From: Coix lacryma-jobi var. lacryma-jobi
Lineage: Eukaryota > Streptophyta > Magnoliopsida > Poales > Poaceae
Assembly (NCBI GenBank): GCA_009763385.1
Contig: CM019822.1
Span: 9,952,127-10,016,126, forward strand
Direction of reading: 5' to 3'
Length of the DNA: 64,000 nucleotides
Shown here: positions 1 to 10,772 of the stretch, piece by piece
How positions within the stretch are numbered: the stretch's first letter is position 1
Layout of the letters: the number at the start of each line of letters is the position of its first letter
The notes under the pieces: model-generated
What the model was told of the DNA's origin: nothing
Databases searched by the model: none
What the model saw: only the letters and a program-made list of their open reading frames with translations
Made by a program: the position numbers and the translations under genes

Positions 1-3000
1 TAACAAGCTACAAACTCGGCATACATAGTCGAGGATGTAGTCACAGTTTGTTTGGAGCTTTTCCACGATATGGCTCCTCCAGCGAGAGTAAATATGTATC
101 CTGACGTGGACTTTCTTTCATCTCCCGCATAATCAGAATCTGAATATCCCTCTATGACGAGAGAATCAGATTTTTCATATGTCAACATGAGACCTTTCGT
201 ACCTTGCAAATAACGCAAGACTTTCTTTACTAATTTCCAATGTTCAATTCCTGGATTCTTTTGGAATCTGCCAAGTAACCCGGTAACGAAAGCAATGTCA
301 GGGCGAGTACACACTTGAGCATATTGCAAACTTCCAACTGCCGAAGCATATGGTACCGCTTTCATTTGTTCGATTTCATATTGATTCTTGGGACACTGAT
401 GTTCCCCATATCTATCGCCCTTGACTATGGGAGCAGGTGAGGGACTACACGCATGCATACTGAACTTCTTCAAAACCTTTTCAATGTATGCCTTCTGCGA
501 TAGTCCTAAGACCCCTTTCCTTCTATCTCGGCGAATTTCAATTCCCAAGACAAATGAAGCTTCACCAAGATCTTTCATATCAAAATTCGAGGACAAGAAT
601 TTCTTTGTTTCATTTAGTAGATTAACATCACTACTAGCGAGTAGGATATCATCCACATATAGGATCAAGAATATGTATTTCCCATTCTTGAATTTCATAT
701 AGACACAATTGTCCTCGACATTTTCTTTAAACCCAAAACATTTTATCGTTCTATCAAACTTCAAGTACCACTGCCTTGAAGCTTGCTTTAATCCATAGAT
801 TGATCTTTTCAAACGACATCCCATATTTTCTTTCCCATTTACGACAAAACCTTTCGGTTGTGCCATGTAAACGTTTTCTTCTAAATCCCCATTCAGGAAT
901 GCTGTCTTTACATCCATCTGATGTAGTTCTAAATCATAGTGAGCCACAAGTGCCATGATGATTCTGAAGGAATCTTTACATGAAACCGGGGAAAAAGTTT
1001 CATTGTAATCAATCCCTTCTCGTTGCGTAAAGCCTTTAGCCACAAGTCGCGCTTTAAATCTTTCAACCTTCCCTTGGGAGTCATATTTAGTTTTGTAGAC
1101 CCATTTACAGCCTACCGTTTTGGCTCCTTTAGGAATATTTTCTAGTTCCCAAACTTTGTTGGTATTCATTGATTTTATCTCATCTTCCATGGCTTCAAAC
1201 CACTTGGATGAGTGATCGCTTCTCATGGCTTCTTCAAAAGTTCTTGGGTCATCTTCCATACGAAATTCTTCAGTGTCATAAACTTCATAATCGTCTGGAA
1301 TAGCTGACCTTCTGGTTCTTTGAGACCTTCTAGGGGCCTCTGGCACTTGTGCCACAACGGGCTGTTGTTGTTCTTCCTCATGAGTGACAATTGGTTCTAT
1401 AGGATCCTGTTGGACAGGTTCTACATTTTCATTTATTGTCACCACGGGAGAACTCGCAACAGGTGTTGTCACCGCAGCATCCTGGACTGTTGGTGCAACA
1501 ACAACAGGTAGCGTGAAGAAAGGTTCTTGAACCATCGGAGTGGGTACATATACCCGCTTCTCCTGAAGGTTAATTTCACGCGCTACCATGCTCCCCCTGA
1601 TCATGTCATTCTCCAAGAATACAGCATGCCTGGTTTCAACAAATTTCGTATGTCTGTCAGGACAATAAAATCGATATCCTTTCGATCTTTCGGGATAACC
1701 AATAAGGTGGCAGCTGACTGTCTTAGAGTCTAACTTTCCGATGTTTGGGTTAAAAACCTTCGCCTCAGCTGGACAACCCCACACACGCAAGTGGTTAAGT
1801 GAGGGTTTTCTTCCTGTCCATAATTCATACGGTGTTTTTGGCACCGATTTACTTGGTACTCGATTAAGTATATGAATGGCGGTTTTCAGTGCCTCCATCC
1901 ATAGACTAATCGGTAGCGTAGAGTAGCTTATCATGCTCCTCACCATATCCATTAAGGTACGGTTTCTTCTTTCAGCTACTCCATTCTGCTGAGGTTCCCC
2001 TGGTGTGGAGTACTGAGCAACTATGCCATTTTCCTGTAGAAACCTTGCAAAAGGTCCAGGAATTTGGCCATACGGGGTATGTCGCCCATAGTACTCTCCA
2101 CCACGGTCTGATCGTACTATTTTGATCTTCAAATCATGCTGATTTTCGATTTCAGCTTTAAATATTCTAAATTTATCCAATGCTTCCGATCTTTCTTTAA
2201 TTGGATAAACGTAGCCATAACGGGAATAATCATCCGTGAAAGTTATAAACGAGTCATAACCATCCACGCTTTTCACAGGGAACGGACCACAAATGTCTGT
2301 GTGAATTATTTCTAGAATTCCCGTACTTCGTTTGGCATCTTTCTTAATTGTCTTAACATATTTTCCTTTAATGCAGTCAATGCATTGTTCTAATTCTGAA
2401 AATTCTAAATGCGGAAGAATTGATTCATTAACCAAACGTTCTATTCTCCCCCTCGAAATGTGGCCTAAGCGACAGTGCCACAATTTCGAAGAGTTGCAAT
2501 CGATTCTCTTCCGCTTCTTATTCGTAGATTGGGTATCATTCACATTCAAATTACATACATGATTCACATCCCCATCACACACATGATTCAAATTTTCAGC
2601 GAGGGATAATAAATAAAGCTTGTCTTGTCGGAAGGCAAGACCAACACTTTCATTATTAAAGAATATCTCACATTTGCCATTACCAAAATGGCAATCAAAT
2701 CCATCATCATCAAGTTTTGATACACTTATTAAGTTTCTACGCAAAGAGGGAACATAAAGTACATCATAAAGAATAAGAGAAAAGCCATTCTTCAATGTTA
2801 GGGGAAAATTTCCCACAGCTTCAACGTCGGCTTGTACTCCATTTGCTACTTTAATTGTTCTTTCTCCTCTTTGCAGAGTGGTCCTCCCACTTAAGCCCTG
2901 TAAAGAATTCACAACATGAACAGTTGCTCCAGAATCAATCCACCAAGTGGTTTTCGAATAACATAAAAACAGGGATTCATCAACAAATGTAATCAAATCA

Positions 3001-3950
3001 TTACCTTTCTTCATCAACCATTTCATGAAGTCAGGACAATCTTTCTTGTAGTGCCCCCTTTTGAAGCAAAACTTGCACTGATCTTTCTCAGCATTGCCAT
3101 AAAGATTGTCCTGCTGATTCTGATTCTGGTTTTCAGGATTCTGAGGAACCTGAGGAACCTGAGGGGCCTTTTCCTGTGCCTTGGAGGTAGAGCCTTTCTC
3201 CCACTGGGACTTGCCCTGTGGTCTGAAGTTCTTATTTCGAAAGTTTCTTTTCTTATTGTCCTTCACATAGTAAGCAGAGTCACCATGTGAGGACTTAATC
3301 CGCTCTTCCTCCTGAACGCACATGGCAATGAGCTTTTCAATATCCCATTTTTCAGGCTGCATGTTATAGTTCACAGTAAAAGTTTCATATTCCCTCGGTA
3401 AAGAGTGGAAAACCAAATGGAGTAGGAATTGGTCATTGACCACTACTTCCATTGGCGTCAACTTAGCCTGAATGGAGCTCATTTTCACAATGTGATCCCT
3501 AATGCTACCACCATTGTATTTCATAGTGACCAATTCCTTGATCAATGTGCTTGCTGTGGCCTTTGCAGACCCAGTAAACTGGTTCTTAACCCTTTCCAGG
3601 TATTCAATGGCAGTGAGACATTCTGGGATCGACCCCCTTATGGGTTCTTCAATCGTGGCCTTAGCCACCATCAAGCACTTGCGGTTGGAGAGTATCCAAC
3701 GTCTGTGTTCGAGATCATATTTCATCCTGATTTCAGCATGATCTCTTTGCCTAGCAAGGAAATCTGCATCAGTTTCATCGGCTCCCCTCACCGGGTCCTG
3801 TGGTGCAATAGGACACGGTGTGGTTATTGCCATATCAATCTCTCCAAGCGCAAGTTCCAATTCATATTTCTCCCGCCAGACCCGATAGTTGGTCCCATTG
3901 AGCGGCGGGATGTTGTTGACATTCAATACTGTTTTTCCTCCTGAAACCAT
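1..3950 (-). CDS. Copia gag-pol polyprotein (partial, 3' end outside window)
   Basis: The frame starts at ATG 3950-3948 and I read no stop down to base 1, so at least about 1,316 codons are open. Domains in order: gag; one CCHC zinc knuckle (CKFCFKRGHYKKDC, about 3085-3040); aspartic protease with WWIDSGATVHV (about 2945-2910); integrase with HTD (about 2310), SDRGGEYYG (about 2120-2090) and NGVAERRNR (about 1990-1960); RT with QMDVKTAFLNGDL (about 925-885) and YVDD (about 660-650); RNase H with GYSDSDYAGD near 150-120. All key catalytic residues I could locate are present. Shadow frames on the plus strand here are not genes. The polyprotein copies the element's RNA and integrates the cDNA. 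Lack of visible damage suggests a fairly young copy, but the last part cannot be checked. Confidence 0.93.
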   Translation of the reverse strand, partial: MVSGGKTVLNVNNIPPLNGTNYRVWREKYELELALGEIDMAITTPCPIAPQDPVRGADETDADFLARQRDHAEIRMKYDLEHRRWILSNRKCLMVAKATIEEPIRGSIPECLTAIEYLERVKNQFTGSAKATASTLIKELVTMKYNGGSIRDHIVKMSSIQAKLTPMEVVVNDQFLLHLVFHSLPREYETFTVNYNMQPEKWDIEKLIAMCVQEEERIKSSHGDSAYYVKDNKKRNFRNKNFRPQGKSQWEKGSTSKAQEKAPQVPQVPQNPENQNQNQQDNLYGNAEKDQCKFCFKRGHYKKDCPDFMKWLMKKGNDLITFVDESLFLCYSKTTWWIDSGATVHVVNSLQGLSGRTTLQRGERTIKVANGVQADVEAVGNFPLTLKNGFSLILYDVLYVPSLRRNLISVSKLDDDGFDCHFGNGKCEIFFNNESVGLAFRQDKLYLLSLAENLNHVCDGDVNHVCNLNVNDTQSTNKKRKRIDCNSSKLWHCRLGHISRGRIERLVNESILPHLEFSELEQCIDCIKGKYVKTIKKDAKRSTGILEIIHTDICGPFPVKSVDGYDSFITFTDDYSRYGYVYPIKERSEALDKFRIFKAEIENQHDLKIKIVRSDRGGEYYGRHTPYGQIPGPFARFLQENGIVAQYSTPGEPQQNGVAERRNRTLMDMVRSMISYSTLPISLWMEALKTAIHILNRVPSKSVPKTPYELWTGRKPSLNHLRVWGCPAEAKVFNPNIGKLDSKTVSCHLIGYPERSKGYRFYCPDRHTKFVETRHAVFLENDMIRGSMVAREINLQEKRVYVPTPMVQEPFFTLPVVVAPTVQDAAVTTPVASSPVVTINENVEPVQQDPIEPIVTHEEEQQQPVVAQVPEAPRRSQRTRRSAIPDDYEVYDTEEFRMEDDPRTFEEAMRSDHSSKWFEAMEDEIKSMNTNKVWELENIPKGAKTVGCKWVYKTKYDSQGKVERFKARLVAKGFTQREGIDYNETFSPVSCKDSFRIIMALVAHYDLELHQMDVKTAFLNGDLEENVYMAQPKGFVVNGKENMGCRLKRSIYGLKQASRQWYLKFDRTIKCFGFKENVEDNCVYMKFKNGKYIFLILYVDDILLASSDVNLLNETKKFLSSNFDMKDLGEASFVLGIEIRRDRRKGVLGLSQKAYIEKVLKKFSMHACSPSPAPIVKGDRYGEHQCPKNQYEIEQMKAVPYASAVGSLQYAQVCTRPDIAFVTGLLGRFQKNPGIEHWKLVKKVLRYLQGTKGLMLTYEKSDSLVIEGYSDSDYAGDERKSTSGYIFTLAGGAISWKSSKQTVTTSSTMYAEFVAC

Positions 3951-5262
3951 TTCAAAGAAAAAATAAGAACATTTACATATGAAAATTGCATGCCCTATCT
4001 CAACGTTGGTCAAAATTAAAACATACAATATTCATTTATACAACAAAATTCAACATCACCGTTGGGCAGAAGTAGAATTAATGTATAATATCATGTGAAT
4101 AAAATATTATAATAGTGTTATTAACAACGTTGGTCAGAAAATAACAACATTATAATAATCTCAAAATCAGAAATGTTCATTTTCCATAATTAAACTCTCC
4201 CGTTGGTTCGAATTTAATAATAGAAAACAACAATAAATCATAATACGCAGCGGAAACATAATTTTATTTCATAATATTTTTTTTTTTAGGAGCATATATT
4301 TCATATTTTCTGTTTTCTGGGTAAAATTATCGTTGGATAAAATTTACACAGAAAATTTCGGTTCAAATTTGACATGAAAATGCATTCAAATTTGCATTCA
4401 AACAGTTTCTGAAAAAAAATAATAAACAAAACATTTACTTCACTGTTTATTTTGCGATTTTTGGCCCTCAGGCCGTTTCCGGCCTGTTGTCGCCCGTGCA
4501 CCGCGCACGGCCCATGACGGCCCACCGCGGCCTTTGCCGCGCCCCGGCGAGGCGCCCCCGTGCCCAGGCCGCAACCTGGGCCTGGGCCGGGAAAGCTCCC
4601 GCCCGCCTGGGCCGGTTTCAGCCCGATCAACCAGAGCCGCCGGATCGAAACGGACGGCCAGGAGCGAGTTCCGGAGGATCAAAACCCCCCGCTCGGCCGC
4701 CATCACTCAAAACCCTAGTTCATTTCTTCTCCCCCCGGCCGCCCTTCTCCTCTCCACTGAGCGCAACAGCGGCGGCGGCCACGGCGTTGCTCCGGCCGAG
4801 ACCGCGGCGGTGAGGATCGACACCGCGGGGAAACCCTTCGCCGGTGCGTGCGTTCGCCTCTGGCTGAGCGCACCGCCGTCGAGTGGCTTCTCCGAGGTGC
4901 CCTAGTCCAAGGCTTCGGATCCAAGCCGAAGTCCGCACATGCATGACTTCCGGCCGGTGATTTCTTCGGCGTCGTGACGGCGCCCCGACGGAGAGAAGGA
5001 CCGGGTAGGTCTCCTCACCGATCGGATTCATGTTCTTGGGCTAGGGTTTCAAGTTAGGGTTAGGGTTCGAAGTCGTTGCGGTTCATGAGTGTTCATCCCG
5101 ATCCAAAAACGGATCGGTTGTTTTCGATTCGATTCGAGTTTGTTCTTCCCGATCCGAAACGGATCGGTTCATTCATTTGCAGTTCATTCAAATCCCGACC
5201 TTGGAATCGGTTTGTTCTTCATTTCATTTCATTTCCCCGTCTAGATCCACTGATCTAGACTG
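3951..5262 (-). other. Copia untranslated leader
   Basis: This 1.3-kb stretch lies between the gag start and the primer-binding site. The half next to gag (3951-4440) is AT-rich. The half next to the LTR (4440-5040) is very GC-rich and carries several chance frames on both strands without recognisable domains. A plant telomere-like stretch (GTTAGGGTTAGGGTT, around 5053-5067) and repeats of the unit GATCCGAAACGGATCGG (around 5099-5168) lie just downstream of the primer site. I see no convincing gene. Confidence 0.7.
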
Positions 5263-5274
5263 GCTCTGATACCA
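5263..5274 (-). other. Primer-binding site, tRNA-iMet type
   Basis: On the minus strand this reads TGGTATCAGAGC, the standard plant Copia primer site complementary to the initiator methionine tRNA. It starts two bases inside the LTR border at 5277. Confidence 0.92.
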
Positions 5275-5276
5275 TT

Positions 5277-5750
5277 GTTAGAATACAAGATCACACTAGC
5301 AGTCGGATCTAGAGGGGAGTAAGCAAATGCACGTGCACAGATCCTAATAGACATCTAGTAGAACAGAGAGAAAGAGAGGAGAAGGGGATTGCTGACCGAG
5401 TGAGTCCAGATGGGGAGCAGAGGAGCTGGATACCGCCATGGCGTTCGCCGGTGTACCCTGGTCGCCGGCGCCGTTGGTCGGAGTCGAAGACATGCTGCAG
5501 AAGGAGGAGAGGGCACCGGTGGAAGCTTCCCGCCGCTGGCAGCGCACCCACGAGATCGGCTAGGGTTAGGATGTCGGTGGGAGACTGGCGGCGCGGTCAA
5601 CCTCGTACCGAGTGCCCCGGCCCCCACCTTTCCTTTATAGTGCTGTGCGGCGGGGGCCCACCAACCACAAGGTTGGGCGCCCCCGATCAGGGCGCAGATC
5701 TAAGGCCCGTTAGGCCGTTGGGCCTAACGGCTGGGAGATCAATTCCAACA
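5277..5750 (-). repeat. Copia 5' LTR (474 bp)
   Basis: The plus strand begins TGTTAGAA and ends TTCCAACA, giving the TG...CA borders and a short inverted repeat. The inner border abuts the tRNA-iMet primer site. The partner LTR is outside the window. Confidence 0.88.
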
Positions 5751-5755
5751 CTCAG

Positions 5756-6810
5756 TCATCGGCACCATCTCGAACGTCCGCAGTCATGCATGTTGATTAA
5801 GAAATGGTTAGCCGCTGACTGTCAGTGCTAATGCTACTCTCCAGCAGTACTACTACTACTACTACTAGCAGTAGTATCAAGGGACCTGGGGCTAGGCGGA
5901 TAACCATGGGAACTTGGGGAGGAGAAGAGAACGAGACAGCGCGGTCCGCGGGCCTTGGATCCTGTGCAGCATGAATGTGGCCATGAACAGCTGGCTAGCG
6001 AATGGTCAGTGTCAACTTTTAGGACCAAGATGCCCAAGGTTCTCCGATCAACTTTTAGGACCAAAGATGCCCAACTCGTTCAGGCCGGGATCTAGTCCAA
6101 TGCCACGTGAGCAGAGCTCGTGTCGTGCTACGCTGAATTTATTGCTCTCTCCTCCCGGTGGAGCAGAGCTCGTGCAGACGCCGTGTATCGCCCTGCTCGT
6201 TTTCCACCCATTCATGTCCCTGGAGAAGCTCAGCACTAGTTGCCCATCCAGAAAGCAGGGAATTATTTTGGATTGGGAAGACCATTTTTATGATAACAAA
6301 AATATTCAGATATGTTTCTTGTGTGGACTAATTCAGTAATTTGTGGCGTTCCCCTTCCGGAAATCCATGTCATTGCCTGCACACACTGCTGACTGTTCAA
6401 CTAGGCATCGACCTTCTTATTTGGCTGCTTTGAGATTCAGAGCGACAACCATGCAACCAAGCTTAAACTGCCATGGCTCTCGTCATGGACGGGCACAAGC
6501 CGATAGTAGTACTAATTTTGAGTTCGAATCTTTCTTTGTACTACTTGTCAACACGCCTTGACTAGTGCTCCTACGCGCAAGAAAATAGTGGCTTGCTGCG
6601 TGCATGGATGCATGGTGTCTGCTGGCGTGGAAGCAAACGACAACAGAGTCGGCGTCGCCCTCGGGTCCAAACGCATCCAGCTGCCTCCCACCGAGTCAGC
6701 TTCAGAGCTAGCCGCTCCAAAACCAAAACGAAGGCAGCTACCCCAGGGAAGGCTTATGGAGGGCAGGGAAGGCTTCACGAAACTACCCGGCATGGCAGAT
6801 CAGGAATTCG
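5756..6810. other. Intergenic region upstream of first EXL gene
   Basis: No gene is supported here. It holds a TAC microsatellite (around 5850-5868) and a 25-bp direct repeat (AACTTTTAGGACCA-AGATGCCCAA at about 6014-6037 and 6051-6075). A short repeat around GAGCAGAGCTCGTG lies at about 6110 and 6162. Open frames here lack recognisable domains. Confidence 0.6.
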
Positions 6811-6813
6811 GAC

Positions 6814-6823
6814 CCATAAATAC
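6814..6823 (+). promoter_or_regulatory. TATA box of first EXL gene
   Basis: The string CCATAAATAC lies about 150 bp upstream of the EXL start codon. A CA-repeat follows at about 6848-6863. Position and sequence suit a plant core promoter; inferred from sequence only. Confidence 0.55.
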
Positions 6824-6967
6824 TCGACCTCGTCACTCTTCGCAAACCACACACACACACACAAACAACGCTCATAAACCACTCCTGCACTTTCATTCGT
6901 TCATCACCTAGTACTAGTCTACTACTACTACTACCAGTCTGCCAATTCCTCCCTGAGAGAGTGAGAA

Positions 6968-7969
6968 ATGGCATCACCCCATAGTTGCTTTCGCGGCTGG
7001 CAGAACACGAGCCACGTCGCCATTGTGCTGGTGTCCGTGCTGCTCCTGACCTCGGCACGTCTCTCCGTGGGCGCTAGGAGGAGCCTGCTGGAGCTGTACA
7101 AGCCGCCGGCCAGCGCGCTCCTCACGTACCACAACGGCGCCGTGCTGCAGGGCCGCATCCCGGTGTCCATCATCTGGTACGGCCGCTTCACGCCGGCGCA
7201 GAAGGCGGTGGTCACCGACTTCCTCCAGTCCCTGACCACCGCCGCGCCGACGACGCCGTCCCCGTCCGTGTCGCAGTGGTGGAACACCATCAACCAGCTG
7301 TACCTGTCCAAGGCGCGGAGGACGAGCGGCGGCTCCGGCGGCGGCAGCGCGCAGGTGGCGCTCGTCGGCCAGACCGCCGACGAAGGGTGCTCGCTGGGGA
7401 AGCGCCTCGCGCTGGCTCAGCTCCCGCGGCTGGCGGCACGGGCGGGGGCGAAGAAGGGCGGGATCGCGCTGGTGCTCACCGCGCAGGACGTGGCCGTGGA
7501 CGGGTTCTGCATGAGCCGCTGCGGCCTGCACGGCTCCGACGCCAGCAGGGCCGGGACCGGGACCGGGACCGCCTACGTCTGGGTCGGCAACTCCGCCACG
7601 CAGTGCCCCGGGCAGTGCGCGTGGCCGTTCCACCAGCCGCTGTACGGGCCCCAGACGCCGGCGCTCGTGCCGCCCAGCGGCGACGTCGGCATGGACGGCA
7701 TGGTGATCAACATCGCCAGCATGGTCGCCGGCACGGTGACCAACCCGTTCCGCGACGGGTTCTACCAGGGCGAGAAGGACGCGCCGCTGGAGGCCGCCAC
7801 TGCCTGCACGGGGGTCTATGGCAGCGGCGCGTACCCCGGCTTCGCCGGCAACCTGGCGGTGGACCGCACGACGGGGGCGAGTTACAATGCCAATGGTGCG
7901 CATGGGAGGAAGTACCTGCTTCCCGCTCTGTTCGACCCTGCAACCTCTACGTGTTCGACTTTGGTGTAA
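6968..7969 (+). CDS. EXL: EXORDIUM-like (PHI-1 family) secreted protein 1
   Basis: Single-exon gene of 333 codons, normal for the EXORDIUM/PHI-1 family. Residues 1-36 form a signal peptide (hydrophobic VAIVLVSVLLL, likely cleaved near SVGA/RR), so the mature protein should act in the apoplast. Family blocks in order: YHNGAVL and WYGRF (about 55-75), QKAVVTDFLQSL (about 79-90), QWWNTI (about 102), KKGGIALVLTAQDVAVDGFC (about 161-180), WVGNSATQCPGQCAWPF (about 203-219), MDGMVINIASMVAGTVTNPF (about 241-260), and the C-terminal TGASYNANG and GRKYLLPALFDP. Family members are known as phosphate- or brassinosteroid-induced and affect cell expansion; the biochemical activity is unknown. A Gly/Ser-rich insert (about 115-125) and a Gly-Thr repeat (about 196-201) are local expansions. 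The ATG has a favourable plant context (AAATGGC). It is the first of three tandem copies. Confidence 0.95.
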   Translation: MASPHSCFRGWQNTSHVAIVLVSVLLLTSARLSVGARRSLLELYKPPASALLTYHNGAVLQGRIPVSIIWYGRFTPAQKAVVTDFLQSLTTAAPTTPSPSVSQWWNTINQLYLSKARRTSGGSGGGSAQVALVGQTADEGCSLGKRLALAQLPRLAARAGAKKGGIALVLTAQDVAVDGFCMSRCGLHGSDASRAGTGTGTAYVWVGNSATQCPGQCAWPFHQPLYGPQTPALVPPSGDVGMDGMVINIASMVAGTVTNPFRDGFYQGEKDAPLEAATACTGVYGSGAYPGFAGNLAVDRTTGASYNANGAHGRKYLLPALFDPATSTCSTLV

Positions 7970-8291
7970 CGGCTAAGCCGCTAACAATCCTGTCGGAATT
8001 ATGTAGTAACACTGTGTATAGTGTATATACGAGTGTAATGTAGTAAATGTTGATATTTGTATCGTAACATGGTATAAAATGATATGCGCCGTCCACTTTC
8101 GAAGATCGTTGTTGCTTATTGGACCGGGGGATTGCAGCCACCAGCGAGAAATGATCGATGCAAGAACAGTATCATCCTAGTCAAACAGACCAACAAAAGA
8201 TGCAACAACTCAGAATGTGGAAAGACTCGGCGTGGCCGAGTGGGTTGTGATTGTGATTGTGATATCTCGGAGGGCAGCGTGAACTGTGTAA

Positions 8292-8415
8292 GGGCCCGTT
8301 CGTTTGAGGAAACCATGGCTTGGAACTAATTTAAACGGGATTACTTATCTAATTTATATAAGCTTTCTAGCTGGAACAGTTTCTGGCCTCTGTTCCAGGC
8401 CTAACGAACGAGACC
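8292..8415. mobile_element. Short hAT-like MITE candidate
   Basis: The ends GGGCCCGTTCGTT and (reverse complement of right end) GGTCTCGTTCGTT match at 11 of 13 positions. The body is AT-rich and non-coding. I could not assign a clear target duplication, so the superfamily is a guess. Confidence 0.4.
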
Positions 8416-8816
8416 TAAAGGATATGGTACGAGCAACGGAGCAAGGTTCTATAATCTGTGCCGCTAGGATAGATGAGGTTAGCCGCTACTGATTTTAGTC
8501 TGCTACAGCCGCTAAATGGGCTGCATCTATCGGGTAGCGCGCGGCAGTTTTTTTTAGAACATAGGATTTTTTTTTTCATGTTCTTGCGTAGAAATTTTAA
8601 TTAATCCCTATAAATTTTATGTACAACTCAGGTCAAATTTGTGCGTTCTAAACAACTATCTAATTGTGCGAGCCATTCTATAATTTGCTACTTTTAGCAA
8701 ATAAAACGCAAACTCTACTACGCAATCGTCGCACTGAATACAAACGACGTGATCCTGCTGCGTATAAGCACATTAACTAGCGGTCGATGTGGAGACGAGG
8801 AGCTCGTCGGTGTTAG

Positions 8817-9037
8817 GGAGTGTTTGGTTGGAGCGTTGGTTACGTAAATGTAAAAGTAATCTGATTCAACAGGAAAGGGATTCGATTACAGCTAGAAAGG
8901 GGCGGGATCGAATTTGAATAGATCAGTATCCAATTACAGCGTAGTGGGATACAGGCAGACTGAAACAAACACCAGCAAACAGTATCTGTTATCCCTCCGG
9001 TATGCATTTACGTTACAATTCGTGAACCAAACGCGTC
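8817..9037. mobile_element. MITE candidate with GTTTGGTT ends
   Basis: The left end GGAGTGTTTGGTT and the reverse complement of the right end GACGCGTTTGGTT match at 10 of 13 positions. Both are flanked by GTTAG. GTTTGGTT-type ends are common in grass MITEs. Exact borders are uncertain. Confidence 0.4.
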
Positions 9038-10596
9038 GTTAGTGTTTTAGGGTTAGAGAATCTACTCACCAATAACTCTAGAAAGAGGTTTGGAGGCTGA
9101 CGGTGATGGCGGTGGGGCTGGATGGAGGAGAAACACTCACCAGGTGGTGGGAGGCGACGATTTGAAATAGTGTCTTATCACCCATGAATGGCGGAAGCCG
9201 AAGGCGGCAGCGAAGGTGGGGCGAGGACGAGAACAAGGATGGCGGGATTGCGAACAATCTTCGTTTCAAATTGTACGCTACTGCCGGGTTTATAGCCGAA
9301 ATTCAATGGTTCATTCAGATCCAATCATTTCTAAGTTATGACTTGTAAACCATGACAACTAATTTCTGTCTACCCGATCAAATCAAACAGCGTTTGCCCG
9401 TGTCCGAGCTTTTCTGAAATTCCACGATCTACCAGTGCTCCGTAACAAGTATGCTTAAGCAAATGATATTTCCGCTGGATGGATGACACGTGTACGTGTT
9501 GTAGATACTACGGTTGCCTTGTGAAGCACCTCTCCACGTTGTTTTAGTCAATTGCAGAGTATCACCCGCCGAACGTAGCATCACTCTCTAAAACACGCAC
9601 ACGTGTCATCCACTGAGGGGAAGTATATATGCGCGGAGTCTGGGTGAGTATCGGATCCATCCTTTGTTTTTTTTTTTCCCGCACTACGCCGCATCCTTTC
9701 TACTCCGTAGCTATCATCCTTGGTTCAAGCATGCTTTGGACTGAAAATCCCAGATCCATGATCATAACACATACATTTTGCACGCCATCGCTTGAATCCC
9801 AATTGCAATAGCACAACAGATTTTTGCATGGCATCGCTGAATCCCAATTGCAACAGCTCGTCATCGCGTGTTCATTGCGCCACGCGAGTGCTTTCATCAG
9901 TCGAGCGGAGAAGGGTTAACTGACAGCAATACAGCTTGACCGAGGAGGCACGGACCGGGCGAGCCACCGGCCACCACCACGCGGCCACGCGCCCACGCCC
10001 ACGCCCACGGATGCCATTTCTATCCGCAAACGTGTGTGCGGCCACATACGGCCGCCCTCCTGGTCCCGGTGAAGACCGCAGCATTCCGGGGCGGGGCGCA
10101 CCTGGGTGGAGGTGGACGCCGATCTGCCGACCCGCGGGCCGCGGCCCGTGCACATCTAGCTTAACCGCGATGCGACACACGAGCTGTCTGTACCCCCGAA
10201 GTGCCGCGGCGCCATTCACGGAACGCATTCTCTCCGGTGCTATTCAGCCAGGCGCTGCAACAGCGCGCGTGTCAGACGTAGCAGTTCTTGAGTGTGTTCC
10301 CTGGCACTATGGAAAGAGGGAACTTTCGTCTCTCGCACGCGGGCCGTTTTGTCTGCTGAATCGCCCCAGCCGGGGTGGCGAAACAAGCTTTGTCGCTCGT
10401 CTAGTCGTGGTAATCCGCTGACCTGCAGTTTGTTTATGTTCTAGACCAACCCCAACAGCTCATCAGGACCTGTACCGATACTTGCAAGAGGCTACAAGGC
10501 GTAGCTGGCTGTCTCTCGAGATCTGCACACTGTTAAACGGCAGGGAAGCATCGAGGAACACACGAGTGCTTCAGACTTGTGTCAACTGTCAAGCCC

Positions 10597-10605
10597 CCTA
10601 TAAAC
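10597..10605 (+). promoter_or_regulatory. TATA box of second EXL gene
   Basis: The string CCTATAAAC lies about 170 bp upstream of the second EXL start codon, similar in distance to the first gene. Inferred from sequence only. Confidence 0.6.
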
Positions 10606-10772
10606 GTGTGCTTCTGCCCTTCAGTTCACCTCACTCATCAGCGCCAGAAAACAGTCACACTTAAACACCTATCTACGGCCTATCCGCACCACCACCAGTC
10701 CACAACATACAGTGATACACTGATACAGGCATCAGGCCACAGTTCAAATCACTCACTCATCACTAGGCTGCA

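Larger units (their letters stand above)
1..5750 (-). mobile_element. Ty1/Copia LTR retrotransposon, 5' part (runs off left edge)
   Basis: The element reads on the minus strand. Its 5' LTR (5277-5750), primer-binding site (5263-5274), leader (3951-5262) and gag-pol reading frame (3950 down to 1) are in order. The window edge cuts it inside the RNase H domain, so the 3' LTR and the second target-site copy are not visible. The bases after the LTR (CTCAG, 5751-5755) should be the target duplication. Domain order gag-protease-integrase-RT-RNase H is diagnostic for Copia (integrase before RT). Confidence 0.93.
7970..10590. other. Intergenic region between EXL copies 1 and 2
   Basis: No further gene is supported. 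The EXL 3' region is followed by two MITE candidates (listed separately), an AT-rich stretch, and two imperfect copies of a ~47-bp unit at about 9776-9820 and 9822-9868 (core TGAATCCCAATTGCAA). A GC-rich upstream region of the second EXL gene (9930-10160) contains three successive CCCACG units. Confidence 0.55.

Noticed and set aside
4301..5031. Several overlapping frames in the Copia leader
   Set aside because: They lie between the primer site and gag in GC-rich leader sequence and have no recognisable domain.
6974..7903. Long antisense frame over the first EXL gene (309 codons), and similar ones at 10839-11855 and 17531-18322
   Set aside because: High GC at third positions of the real genes removes stops on the other strand. 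The translations are Arg/Gly/Ala-rich without domains.
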